A DNA stretch of 64,000 nucleotides from Bacteroidales bacterium UBA6445 (GTDB taxonomy: Bacteria > Bacteroidota > Bacteroidia > Bacteroidales > UBA932): assembly GCA_002439585.1 (NCBI GenBank), contig DJOF01000021.1:159326-223325 (forward strand), read 5' to 3'. Under the pieces are notes generated by a model. It saw only the letters and a program-made list of their open reading frames with translations. It ran no database searches and had not been told where the DNA came from. Numbering within the stretch: the stretch's first letter is position 1; each line of letters begins with the position of its first letter. The translations under genes were made by a program, and so were the position numbers. This document shows positions 50,419-58,300 of the stretch, piece by piece.

Positions 50419-51047
50419 AAACAGAATTCGAATGTAAGCAGAACCCCGAAATTGCTAGCCTTGCTCATGCCAAGATCTTCCTTATCCACAATCTTTCCGG
50501 AATACTTGTCGTATACGTCAGGATGAGATATTGAGAAAAGGGCCGAGCAATTGAGAGCCAACGAGAATCCATCAGTAAGCGCGAATGAGTATCCGTAGCC
50601 TGCCTTTGCAAGGAAACCATCCATGCCTTTATGCCTGAGGGCGATACCGCTTTCCACAAATAGATTGCTCCCATTCCATGGGGCGTCCGCCAGATCGTAT
50701 GTAAGTCGTGCCGATACCGGAATGGCCCTCTCCCCTTTTCTGAGTCCCATATAGCCGCAACGTAAAGATGCCTGCCACCTCCGCAGGAAACTTACACCGG
50801 CAAATCCGTTGATAATGCCGTTTATATGAGTATAAGAAATATAGCCCCGGCTTTCGACTATATATCCCTCCTCTGTTATGAACGTACTTCTGTCGTATGA
50901 GCACAGAGAGACTCCAGCCCCCCATTCTACACCGTAAATGAATTTTGCAATAGGAGGCTTCCCGCTCTTGATACCGGATTCTTTGGCATTCATCCCCGAA
51001 GTTAAAATGAATGAGAGGAGAATTATCGCGAGAAGTCTGTTGCACAT
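50415..51047 (-). CDS. Predicted outer-membrane beta-barrel protein
   Basis: The 210-aa protein has a signal peptide (MCNRLLAIILLSFILTSGMNA). Alternating strand-like stretches follow (GVEWGAGVSLCSY, INGFAGVSFLRRWQASLRCGYMGL, LFVESGIALRH), and it ends in Phe (LLTFEFCF), the usual outer-membrane barrel end signal. I do not recognise a family; length suits an 8-strand barrel. It begins 1 nt after the preceding envelope gene and shares its operon with pyk. The stop codon lies in a repeat-end sequence. Confidence 0.6.
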   Translation of the reverse strand: MCNRLLAIILLSFILTSGMNAKESGIKSGKPPIAKFIYGVEWGAGVSLCSYDRSTFITEEGYIVESRGYISYTHINGIINGFAGVSFLRRWQASLRCGYMGLRKGERAIPVSARLTYDLADAPWNGSNLFVESGIALRHKGMDGFLAKAGYGYSFALTDGFSLALNCSALFSISHPDVYDKYSGKIVDKEDLGMSKASNFGVLLTFEFCF

Positions 51048-51048
51048 G

Positions 51049-51579
51049 TTAGAACCGGTATTTTATAGAAATCTCAGGCATCCAGATGCGCTTGAGTCCG
51101 TTAGTGTAGAGAGAGAGGGTCACATCGTTGTCCCTACTCTTATAGATCTTGCACGCCAGTATAGCAGAATAGCCGATACCTATTGTTATCGGAAGCCTAA
51201 ATGTGCATTCGAGCCTGACTATACCGGATAGTCCTCCTGTCAGACAGTCTCCATCCTTCGGATCCAGTATGCTTCCTGCTGCTATACCGGGGCCTCCATA
51301 CATACTGAGAGTGCCACCATAGGATGTCGTCCATTGATGTATCGGAAGCAATATATGCCAGTCGGCAGCATATCCAGGCCTCTTATTGTCTCCTTCTATG
51401 ACACCTGTAAGGTCTGTATAAAGTCTGAGAAGCGATTTATTGCCCACCGATGAAGAGAACAGAGCCTCGATCCCCACCGATTTTGGAGAAGAAAGAACCC
51501 CGAGTTCAGTACTTTGTGCGCGATTTTCTATGCAGATGCAGACAAAGACGGTTGCTACTATGAGGAACTTGCCGGACAA
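51049..51579 (-). CDS. Predicted outer-membrane beta-barrel protein, TTG start
   Basis: The 176-aa protein starts with TTG at 51579 (no nearby ATG in frame), 2 nt after the pyk stop. It has a signal peptide (SGKFLIVATVFVCICIEN, cleavage near AQS). Barrel-like strands follow (VGIEALFSSSV, GGTLSMYGGPGIAAGS, PITIGIGYSAILACKI), and it ends PEISIKYRF with a terminal Phe. The family is unknown. Its pairing with the next gene, one base away, suggests two related small barrels translated together. The weak start may keep expression low relative to pyk. Confidence 0.6.
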   Translation of the reverse strand: MSGKFLIVATVFVCICIENRAQSTELGVLSSPKSVGIEALFSSSVGNKSLLRLYTDLTGVIEGDNKRPGYAADWHILLPIHQWTTSYGGTLSMYGGPGIAAGSILDPKDGDCLTGGLSGIVRLECTFRLPITIGIGYSAILACKIYKSRDNDVTLSLYTNGLKRIWMPEISIKYRF

Positions 51580-51581
51580 TC

Positions 51582-52985
51582 CTATACGTATTTCAGTTCC
51601 ATATAAGTAGCACCAAGCTGCTCTCCGAATACTCCTCCGATAAATCCCACGAGATCACCCTGACTTATCTTTCCTTCCTGTGAGAGAATCTCTATAGATT
51701 TCTTTGCGAATTCCTCCTTGTCTCCGACTTTGTCAAATTTGTAAGCATTAATGCCGAATACTAGAGCCAACTCTCTCATAGTATATGAGTTATAACACAT
51801 TGCATAAATCGGGACTTTAGGTCTAAATGTAGAGAGATAACGTCCTACCCTACCTGTATATGTGTCAAATATGAGAGCCTTTACGGGCAGCTCCTGTGTC
51901 GCAGCTACAAGGGATCTTGCCAGAACAACTGCAACAGGCTTGATAGCCTTGCGCAGATCCAGTTCCAGATTGACATCAAGAGCCTGTTCAGTCTGCAGAG
52001 CTATACTTGTCATGGTCTTTACCGCCTCTACCGGGTATTTGCCGAATGCACTCTCACCGCTAAGCATTATCGCATCAGCACTTTGGAATATAGCATTTGC
52101 GACATCGGTAACTTCCGCCCTTGTAGGACGAGGATTATCAATCATGCTCTGCAACATCTGAGTAGCAATGATGACAGGCTTCTTCCTTGCTCGGCAGGCT
52201 TTTACGACATCTCGTTGCACTAGTGGAATCCTTTCCGCAGGTATCTCCACACCGAGGTCTCCTCTTGCCACCATGACGCCATAGCTATATGTAAGAATAT
52301 CGTCAAGGTTGTCAATGCCTTGTTGGTTCTCAATCTTGGATATTATTTTGAGATGACTCTTGTGAGCGTCCAGAATCTCCTGAATTTCAAGTAGATCTTT
52401 CGCACTTCTGACGAAAGAATGTGCTATGAAGTCTATATCAGCTTTGATGGCCCATTCTATGAAACGCCTATCTTTCTCGGTTACAGCTGGAAGGTTGATA
52501 TGTACATTGGGGACATTTACGCTCTTGTGTCCTTTGATGACCCCTTCGTTCATCACGCGGCATATAAGCCTGCCATCCTCGGCCCCAGTGACAGACAGAT
52601 CGACAGAACCGTCATCTATCAGTATGTCAGAACCTATAGGTACATCTTCGGCCAGTCTCGGGTATGTCGTGTAAAGAATTCCTTTCGTGCACGCTTTGGA
52701 GGGGTCGTCAACGATCTCTATAACGTCTCCGGTATGAGCCAGAAATCCGACAGAATTGGCCATCTGTGTCAGACGGACTTCAGGTCCTTTTGTATCTATG
52801 AGTATGCCTATCTTGTCCGAAACTTTCCGTACATTGTCAACAACCCGCTGTGCTCCTTCTAGCGAAGCATGCGCAGAATTGATCCTTACTACATTCATTC
52901 CCTGTTCGAAAAGCTGCCTAATGAAATCCTCTTCACACCGGTTATCAGCAACGGTGCATATTATCTTTGTTCTTTTGTCGTACAT
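51582..52985 (-). CDS. pyk: Pyruvate kinase
   Basis: Pyk converts phosphoenolpyruvate and ADP to pyruvate and ATP. The 467-aa protein has KIICTVADNRCEE, VVRINSAHASLEGA, LIDTKGPEVRL, the catalytic lysine segment KIISKIENQQGIDNLDDI, MVARGDLGVEIP, and ATQMLQSMIDNPRPTRAEVTDVANAI. The usual GPAS sequence near the start is replaced by VADN. The C-terminal allosteric domain is present but short. It is first in a unit with two predicted barrel proteins. Confidence 0.93.
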   Translation of the reverse strand: MYDKRTKIICTVADNRCEEDFIRQLFEQGMNVVRINSAHASLEGAQRVVDNVRKVSDKIGILIDTKGPEVRLTQMANSVGFLAHTGDVIEIVDDPSKACTKGILYTTYPRLAEDVPIGSDILIDDGSVDLSVTGAEDGRLICRVMNEGVIKGHKSVNVPNVHINLPAVTEKDRRFIEWAIKADIDFIAHSFVRSAKDLLEIQEILDAHKSHLKIISKIENQQGIDNLDDILTYSYGVMVARGDLGVEIPAERIPLVQRDVVKACRARKKPVIIATQMLQSMIDNPRPTRAEVTDVANAIFQSADAIMLSGESAFGKYPVEAVKTMTSIALQTEQALDVNLELDLRKAIKPVAVVLARSLVAATQELPVKALIFDTYTGRVGRYLSTFRPKVPIYAMCYNSYTMRELALVFGINAYKFDKVGDKEEFAKKSIEILSQEGKISQGDLVGFIGGVFGEQLGATYMELKYV

Positions 52986-52990
52986 TATCT

Positions 52991-53023
52991 ATAAGAAACT
53001 GTTCTGAATTCAGCGCAAAAATA
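52991..53023 (-). promoter_or_regulatory. pyk -7 box beside a degenerate repeat end
   Basis: TATTTTTG on the minus strand at 53016-53023. The intervening AGAAACTGTTCTGAA (52994-53008) resembles the AGAAGCTGTTTTGAA repeat end and lies in the pyk leader. Confidence 0.45.
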
Positions 53024-53059
53024 GCTAATTTTACCTCAATACCCAATATAAATTATCAC

Positions 53060-53067
53060 TAACTTTG
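53060..53067 (+). promoter_or_regulatory. -7 box of rarA
   Basis: TAACTTTG on the plus strand, about 120 nt before the rarA start. The leader holds nothing else I recognise. Confidence 0.4.
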
Positions 53068-53188
53068 TTAGGATATGCGCTAAGATCCGAGATGACTGCG
53101 GATTAAACAGAGTGCTCGTATGTAACACTTTTGTTAAAGCGGATTACTTAATTGTTATATCGGTTGATATTTAGAAGTTTACGATAGA

Positions 53189-54511
53189 ATGAACGAGTCA
53201 GATATACCTTCAGGCAACACAATGCTCCCTCCTCTGCCGGAACGCATGAGGCCTCAAAATCTTGACGAATATGTCGGTCAGAAGCACCTTGTAGGACCGG
53301 GCTGCATTCTTCGCAATATGGCAGAGAGTGGTAACCTTTCTTCCTTTATACTGTGGGGGCCTCCAGGTGTCGGCAAGACTACCCTTGCGAGAATCATTGC
53401 TAAGTCCGCGGATCGTGAGTTCTTCACTCTCTCCGCTGTAAGTTCAGGAGTCAGAGATGTGCGTGAAGTCATAGACAAGGCGCGGGAATCCAAGTCGTCT
53501 ATATTTGGCGGGCGGGGTGCACCCATTTTGTTCATTGATGAGATTCACAGATTCAACAAGGCTCAGCAGGATGCTCTGCTCGGGGCTGTGGAAGACGGTA
53601 CTATTGTACTTATAGGAGCCACAACTGAGAATCCTTCATTCGAAGTCATCAGTCCCCTGCTTTCTCGCTGTCAGGTCTTTGTCCTAAAGTCTCTTGGTGC
53701 TGACGATATGAGGCAATTGATTGCAAGAGCGATAAAAGAAGACGTAATCCTTCGTCATAAGGATATAAGGATAGAAAGCGATGAGGCAATGCTCCGGTAT
53801 GCGGGCGGAGATGCCCGTAAACTTCTCAATATACTTGAAGTTGTAGTCGACTCAGCAGGTTCAAATTCTCCTATTACAATAGATGACAAGACAGTGGAGA
53901 CCTGCCTTCAGTCGAGTTCGGCTCGGTATGACAAAGGCGGAGACATGCATTACGATATTATTTCCGCATTTATCAAGAGCATTCGCGGATCTGATCCAAA
54001 TGCAGCCATATACTATCTGGCAAGAATGCTTGACAGTGGCGAGGATCCCCTGTTCATTGCCAGAAGGCTCTGTATATCAGCTTCTGAAGATATTGGCTTG
54101 GCCAATCCCAATGCAATGCTTCTTGCAAGTTCATGCTTCCAGATAGTCTCGGTAATAGGTATGCCGGAAGCAAGGATTCCTCTTGCAGAGGCGACTGTAT
54201 ACTTAGCTTCTTCGCCTAAGAGCAATTCTGCATATATGGCTATCGGTAAAGCTCTTCAGACAGCCTCGGAGACGCAGGCAGAAGTTGTACCACTATATTT
54301 AAGGAATGCTCCCACAGCATTGATGGCGCAACTTGGCTATAAAGACGGGTACAAATATGCCCATGACTATCCGGGGCATTTCACAGACCTTGAGTTTATG
54401 CCACAAGGCCTCACTGGGACCGTATTCTATGAGCCTGCAGACAATCGCCATGAAGACATTCTCCGCTCCTATTTGGAGAAATGCTGGCCCAAATACTATA
54501 AGAAAAGGTAG
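53189..54511 (+). CDS. rarA: Replication-associated recombination protein A (RarA/MgsA)
   Basis: RarA is a AAA+ ATPase acting at stalled replication forks. The 440-aa protein has LPERMRPQNLDEYVGQKHL, Walker A GPPGVGKTT, Walker B LFIDEIHRFNKAQQDALL, sensor 1 IGATTENPSFEV and SRCQVFVLKSL. The C-terminal MgsA tetramerisation domain includes RSDPNAAIYYLARML-like and YLASSPKSNSAYMAI blocks. Length is normal. It ends at a strong hairpin shared with the facing ncRNA. Confidence 0.93.
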   Translation: MNESDIPSGNTMLPPLPERMRPQNLDEYVGQKHLVGPGCILRNMAESGNLSSFILWGPPGVGKTTLARIIAKSADREFFTLSAVSSGVRDVREVIDKARESKSSIFGGRGAPILFIDEIHRFNKAQQDALLGAVEDGTIVLIGATTENPSFEVISPLLSRCQVFVLKSLGADDMRQLIARAIKEDVILRHKDIRIESDEAMLRYAGGDARKLLNILEVVVDSAGSNSPITIDDKTVETCLQSSSARYDKGGDMHYDIISAFIKSIRGSDPNAAIYYLARMLDSGEDPLFIARRLCISASEDIGLANPNAMLLASSCFQIVSVIGMPEARIPLAEATVYLASSPKSNSAYMAIGKALQTASETQAEVVPLYLRNAPTALMAQLGYKDGYKYAHDYPGHFTDLEFMPQGLTGTVFYEPADNRHEDILRSYLEKCWPKYYKKR

Positions 54512-54553
54512 CAGGCTTGGCATAGACCATTGATACCAGCGTACAGTAGCACC

Positions 54554-54587
54554 AAAAAAGGACCGACATCACTGCCAGTCCTTTTTT
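54554..54587. terminator. Bidirectional terminator between rarA and the minus-strand ncRNA
   Basis: AAAAAAGGAC and GTCCTTTTTT pair around a 14-nt loop. The T-tract exists on both strands, so it can end rarA mRNA and the small transcript coming from 54670. Confidence 0.85.
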
Positions 54588-54671
54588 AATCACTATTAAT
54601 TATTGTTATTACTTTGGTTAGCGTGCCTATAAGGCTTCGATTTAAAAATGTCTTTAACGTTTTTAGATTAC
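54588..54671 (-). ncRNA. Candidate small RNA downstream of trmD
   Basis: A full consensus promoter on the minus strand (54676-54706) points into 54671-54554, which ends in the intrinsic terminator. This gives a transcript of about 115-120 nt including the terminator, with no gene in it. Part of it (GCCTTATAGGC) forms a small hairpin. The end, GTGATTAAAAAAGGAC, resembles the ACGATTTAAAAAGGTCC run before the terminator of the duplicated small RNA, but otherwise similarity is slight. It may be a separate RNA. Confidence 0.6.
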
Positions 54672-54675
54672 GTTA

Positions 54676-54706
54676 CAAATTTACGACAAAAATCTAGACT
54701 TGCAAA
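54676..54706 (-). promoter_or_regulatory. Consensus promoter of the trmD-downstream ncRNA
   Basis: On the minus strand, TTTG (54706-54703), a 19-nt spacer and TAAATTTG (54683-54676). Only non-coding sequence and a terminator lie downstream. Confidence 0.75.
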
Positions 54707-54784
54707 TAATATCTTAAAATATTTTAACCAAAAGGACATTAATGCAGGAATTTTGACGCTATGCATATTGTAAAGCAAGTAACG

Positions 54785-55471
54785 CTAACTCTGACTACCG
54801 TCAAGTAGCTCCGGCCGGCGCTGTTTTGTACGCTCGATAGCTTGAGCAGTCTGCCACTCAAGAATCAGACGCGGATTGCCGCTTAGCAATACATCGGGCA
54901 CTTTCCAACCATTGAACTCCGCCGGTCTGGTATATACCGGAGGGGAGACAAGACCTTCTTGGAAACTGTCGCTTAAAGCAGAGGTTTCGTCTGTAAGTGC
55001 CCCTGGTATAAGCCTTACAATAGAGTCGGCAAGCAGGGCTGCCGGTATCTCTCCGCCACTCACGACATAATCCCCTACCGATATCTCTCTTGTCACAATA
55101 TGCTCCCGTATACGCTCGTCAATCCCCTTGTAGTGACCGCAGAGCACGATGATATTCTCAAGCAGAGACAATTCGTTAGACAGTCCCTGAGTTAGATACT
55201 CCCCGTCTGGAGACATATATATGACCTCATCGTAATGTCGCTCCGTCTTAAGAGCATTGACCATATTGAATACAGGCTCCACCATCATCACCATCCCCGC
55301 ATCACCACCGTAAGAGTAATCATCCACATTCTTTCTGGATCCAATACCGTATTCTCTGAGATTGTGTACGTAAATCTCTACAAGGCCTTTCTTACGTGCC
55401 CTACCAACGATTGAATGCGAAAGTGGACTCTCAAGCAATTCCGGCACTACGGAGATTATATCTATCCTCAT
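54785..55471 (-). CDS. trmD: tRNA (guanine-N1)-methyltransferase TrmD
   Basis: TrmD makes m1G37 in tRNAs and prevents frameshifting. The 228-aa protein has MRIDIISVVPELLESPLSHSI, YSYGGDAGMVMMVEPVF, IYMSPDGEYLTQGLSNEL, IVLCGHYKGIDERI and ISVGDYVVSGGEIPAALLADS, forming the trefoil-knot SPOUT core. Length is slightly short but complete. It stands alone, without the usual rimM/rplS neighbours, and has a hairpin at the start of its leader. Confidence 0.95.
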   Translation of the reverse strand: MRIDIISVVPELLESPLSHSIVGRARKKGLVEIYVHNLREYGIGSRKNVDDYSYGGDAGMVMMVEPVFNMVNALKTERHYDEVIYMSPDGEYLTQGLSNELSLLENIIVLCGHYKGIDERIREHIVTREISVGDYVVSGGEIPAALLADSIVRLIPGALTDETSALSDSFQEGLVSPPVYTRPAEFNGWKVPDVLLSGNPRLILEWQTAQAIERTKQRRPELLDGSQS

Positions 55472-55541
55472 GATATTTCAGAAATTATATTCAAAACCAA
55501 ATTATCGTCAACTACATTGGTAACCTAAATAAAGGCCAAAA

Positions 55542-55587
55542 GACCGGTCAGGGAACCATGTCCCGACCGGTCCGTCTTACAAATTTA
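55542..55587 (-). promoter_or_regulatory. trmD -7 box and leader hairpin
   Basis: TAAATTTG on the minus strand (55587-55580) is followed at the expected start by GACCGGTC (55572-55565) pairing with GACCGGTC (55549-55542) through a GGGA/TCCC inner stem, then TTTT. It may be a leader attenuator of trmD or the terminator of the TonB receptor mRNA arriving from upstream. No good -33 element is seen. Confidence 0.5.
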
Positions 55588-55696
55588 CGGAATTTTCAGA
55601 AGCGACTATAATTTATTCGCCAATGAAATCCGAAAAAGTACTTGAGTTAATGATTTGTTCAAGAGAAATTTCTCATAAGAGCTGTCTAAGTAAGCG

Positions 55697-55843
55697 GCAA
55701 AAAATAAGTTGCCACAGATTTGGCAAAGATTTTTGAGGATAGATTACTTTTTGAAGAAGGAGTGTGCCGGTGGCACATAACTGATAAAGAAAGGAATATA
55801 TACCAAAAAGATTGCCTAAGGTGATGCAAGTTATTTTTTAAAG
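55697..55843. repeat. Dispersed structured repeat, copy C (different ends)
   Basis: The outer arms AAAAAATAAGTTGC and GCAAGTTATTTTTT, with further pairing to GGCAA/TTGCC, form an inverted repeat (21 of 28 positions). They are unlike the ends of copies A and B. The interior matches those copies: TGAGGAT, GAAGAAGGAGTGT, a hairpin GTGCC/GGCAC where the others have GTAC/GTAC, and CTGATAAAGAAAGG. No coding frame. The 405-bp gap between trmD and the TonB receptor otherwise holds only the trmD leader. Confidence 0.65.
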
Positions 55844-55876
55844 ATTACTAAAAATAAAATAAATTTTAAACAGTTT

Positions 55877-58159
55877 TTAGAAAGAGTAAGTTACTCCGAA
55901 CATGAAGTTCACAGGAGTCTGAGGGAATACGCCCTCTTCCTGATAATTGTAGTTCTCCTTTATAAATCTTGCTCTATAGACCCATGCATCAGCATAATAC
56001 ATGTTGTTGAAGAGGTTGTTGACAAAGGCCTTAAGGCCGAGAATACCACCACCGACATTGAAATCGTGGCTTACTGCAAGGTCACTCACAAAGTATGCCG
56101 GGATCTTACGAGAATCATCCTCGGTATTGTCCCAGTATTGGCTTCCTACATATTTGCCACTGAGTGAAATAGCAGTAGTTTTGAGAGAGCCGGAAGCGAA
56201 TGTGCGGAAAGGATGAACGCTGATCTTTGCCATTCCTGTAACTGATGGAGACATCAGCATCGTAGTCTTGCCGATATGGTCTTCATCCTGACGTACAAAA
56301 TTCCAGTCATCAAGGTTGTCATACACTTCCACATATGCACTATAGTCTTTTATCATATTTGTGCTCAGCGTAAGATTAGCATTGATGTCAAGCCAGCGTA
56401 GAGGTCTGTATGCTGCAGCAAGTTCTATTCCTCTTCTCCAGCTTCTATCGACATTTTCCTTGAGGGCATAACCTACATCGCTCAGCTTTCCGGTCTCAAG
56501 AAGCATGTCTTTGTATTCCATCATGTAGATATTAGCGCTACCGGAGAATTTATCCCCTGTATATGTATAGCCAATCTCGATATCAAGCATTTTCTCTGGT
56601 CTCAGACCGACTTTGCCTTCTTTCCCAGAAGCAATAAGGTCATTTGCAGTCTCAATGCTCTCTTTAAGATCGCTACGTCCGGGCTCACGGTGTCCAATTG
56701 CCGCCGAGACATAAGCCTTTTGCGCCCGAGACCATGAGAAAGTAGCACCGATTCTCGGATTGAAGAAATTCCATGACTTGTCATAGTCAAGCATACTGCC
56801 GTTGTCGTCCGGACCGTGCATATTGAGGAATACTCCCCTGTACTGAAGGTCTGCATAGGCTGTAAGCCACTCTACAGGCCTGTATTCCGCTCTGGCAAAG
56901 GCATTTGCCTCACGTTTGCGTCCATGGTTGAGATACCACGAATGGGAGGCATTATAGGAGTCATAGTCATAGCTGTCACCAAGAATATTGTTCCAAAGCA
57001 CGTCTCCGAAATGATCTCCATTGTAAAGCGATAAATTGACGCCACCTACAATATCTAGGATAGGTGATGTGTATTTGAGATTGGAATTGACTACATGATA
57101 TCCATTGTCCATAGCCTTCTGTACTATGAAATCGCCCTTTTCAACTTCTTGCCCGTCATAGATAGGGTTCTTGAAACCATAGTCCCCGAATTTCTCTCCA
57201 GCCTCATATTGTTCATAATATCCGTCGCCCTTGGTGAAATTGTATGTTGTGCTCCATGTCAAGGCATCACCGAACTGACGTGTATAGTTCAGTTGGATAT
57301 GGTGCTGAGTATAGTTGTCGGTCTCGTTGTCATAATAGTGAACATTGCCGTACTGGTCATAGTACTCGCCTGCGCTGTTGTGCTTCCTGTCGGTAAGATA
57401 CGTAGCCATCGGGATACCGTTCCAAGTAATGCCTGTGTGCTGATTGCCATACAGATAGGTAAGGCGAATAGAATTATTGCCCTTCAGCCATCCAAGCACT
57501 GCAAATCCGCTCTGAACTTTAGCCTTGGCATTGCGGATATATCCGTCAGTATAGTCGCGTGAGTATGCTGCATTGACATAAAGGCCGCTTTTAGTAAGCC
57601 CGGTACCAGCAGACAGAGTCGTTGTCATAGTACCGAATGAGCCTCTTCCTATGTTGAAATACCCGTGCGGGGCAGTGCTTACAGACGAGGTACTCATATT
57701 GACACTTGCCCCGAAGGCCCCAGCACCATTGGAAGATGTACCAAGACCGCGCTGCAGCTGAACAGAGCTAAGTATGCTGCTCAAAGCAGGAATATTGACC
57801 CAAAATACTTCCTGTGACTCGGCGTCATTGAGGGTGATACCGTTGAGAGTCACGTTGATCTGGGAGCCTTTTGATCCTCTTACTGTCATCTTGGAATATC
57901 CAAGGCCTGTTCCGCCTTCATTTGTTGTGACTACAGAAGGCTGCAGGGAGAGAGCCATCGGGATAGATGACATCTGACTAACCTTACGCAGATCGTCCTT
58001 TCCTACCATAGTAAAAGTAACAGGCGTCGACTTGCCTGCCCTTGATGCCGAGACAACGACACTGTCGAGTCTCTCTGTCTTTGTCTCCACGTCAGTGGCA
58101 GCATAAGCCTGAGTGGCAGAAGCGGCACACAGTCCGCATAATAAAAATAAACCTCGCAT
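55877..58159 (-). CDS. TonB-dependent outer membrane receptor, likely for thiamine
   Basis: The 760-aa protein has a signal peptide (MRGLFLLCGLCAASATQAYA), a TonB-box-like SVVVSAS, a plug domain (about 45-165 with TGLGYSKMTVRGSKGSQINV and LNGITLNDAESQEVFW), then a 22-strand-type barrel ending FMFGVTYSF. There is no N-terminal carboxypeptidase-like domain, so it is not a SusC-type glycan porin. A TPP riboswitch directly upstream makes thiamine or a precursor the likely ligand. The ATG at 58159 is used; the longer frame begins with GTG inside the riboswitch tail. Confidence 0.88.
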   Translation of the reverse strand: MRGLFLLCGLCAASATQAYAATDVETKTERLDSVVVSASRAGKSTPVTFTMVGKDDLRKVSQMSSIPMALSLQPSVVTTNEGGTGLGYSKMTVRGSKGSQINVTLNGITLNDAESQEVFWVNIPALSSILSSVQLQRGLGTSSNGAGAFGASVNMSTSSVSTAPHGYFNIGRGSFGTMTTTLSAGTGLTKSGLYVNAAYSRDYTDGYIRNAKAKVQSGFAVLGWLKGNNSIRLTYLYGNQHTGITWNGIPMATYLTDRKHNSAGEYYDQYGNVHYYDNETDNYTQHHIQLNYTRQFGDALTWSTTYNFTKGDGYYEQYEAGEKFGDYGFKNPIYDGQEVEKGDFIVQKAMDNGYHVVNSNLKYTSPILDIVGGVNLSLYNGDHFGDVLWNNILGDSYDYDSYNASHSWYLNHGRKREANAFARAEYRPVEWLTAYADLQYRGVFLNMHGPDDNGSMLDYDKSWNFFNPRIGATFSWSRAQKAYVSAAIGHREPGRSDLKESIETANDLIASGKEGKVGLRPEKMLDIEIGYTYTGDKFSGSANIYMMEYKDMLLETGKLSDVGYALKENVDRSWRRGIELAAAYRPLRWLDINANLTLSTNMIKDYSAYVEVYDNLDDWNFVRQDEDHIGKTTMLMSPSVTGMAKISVHPFRTFASGSLKTTAISLSGKYVGSQYWDNTEDDSRKIPAYFVSDLAVSHDFNVGGGILGLKAFVNNLFNNMYYADAWVYRARFIKENYNYQEEGVFPQTPVNFMFGVTYSF

Positions 58160-58202
58160 AATTTTGGTTTTATGCAAGGGGCGCACTCAATGTGCATGAG
58201 AT

Positions 58203-58290
58203 CAGCATTCCCTACGGCGGCATTATCCGCTTCAGGTCTATGGGTATAATCTCAACCGTCCGCACACCTCGCGGTACAGTACCCCAAGCT
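58203..58290 (-). promoter_or_regulatory. TPP (thiamine pyrophosphate) riboswitch
   Basis: Read on the minus strand, the THI-box landmarks occur in order: GGGGT (58285-58281), an extended P3 arm, TTGAGATTATACCC, GACCTGAAGC, GGATAATGCCGCCGTAGGGAA. One consensus position differs (TTGAGA for CTGAGA). Downstream, GCAC/GTGC can form a small hairpin, and CCCC just before the receptor start could pair with GGGG of the aptamer. TPP binding is expected to lower receptor expression. Confidence 0.92.
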
Positions 58291-58300
58291 TGTTAATATT

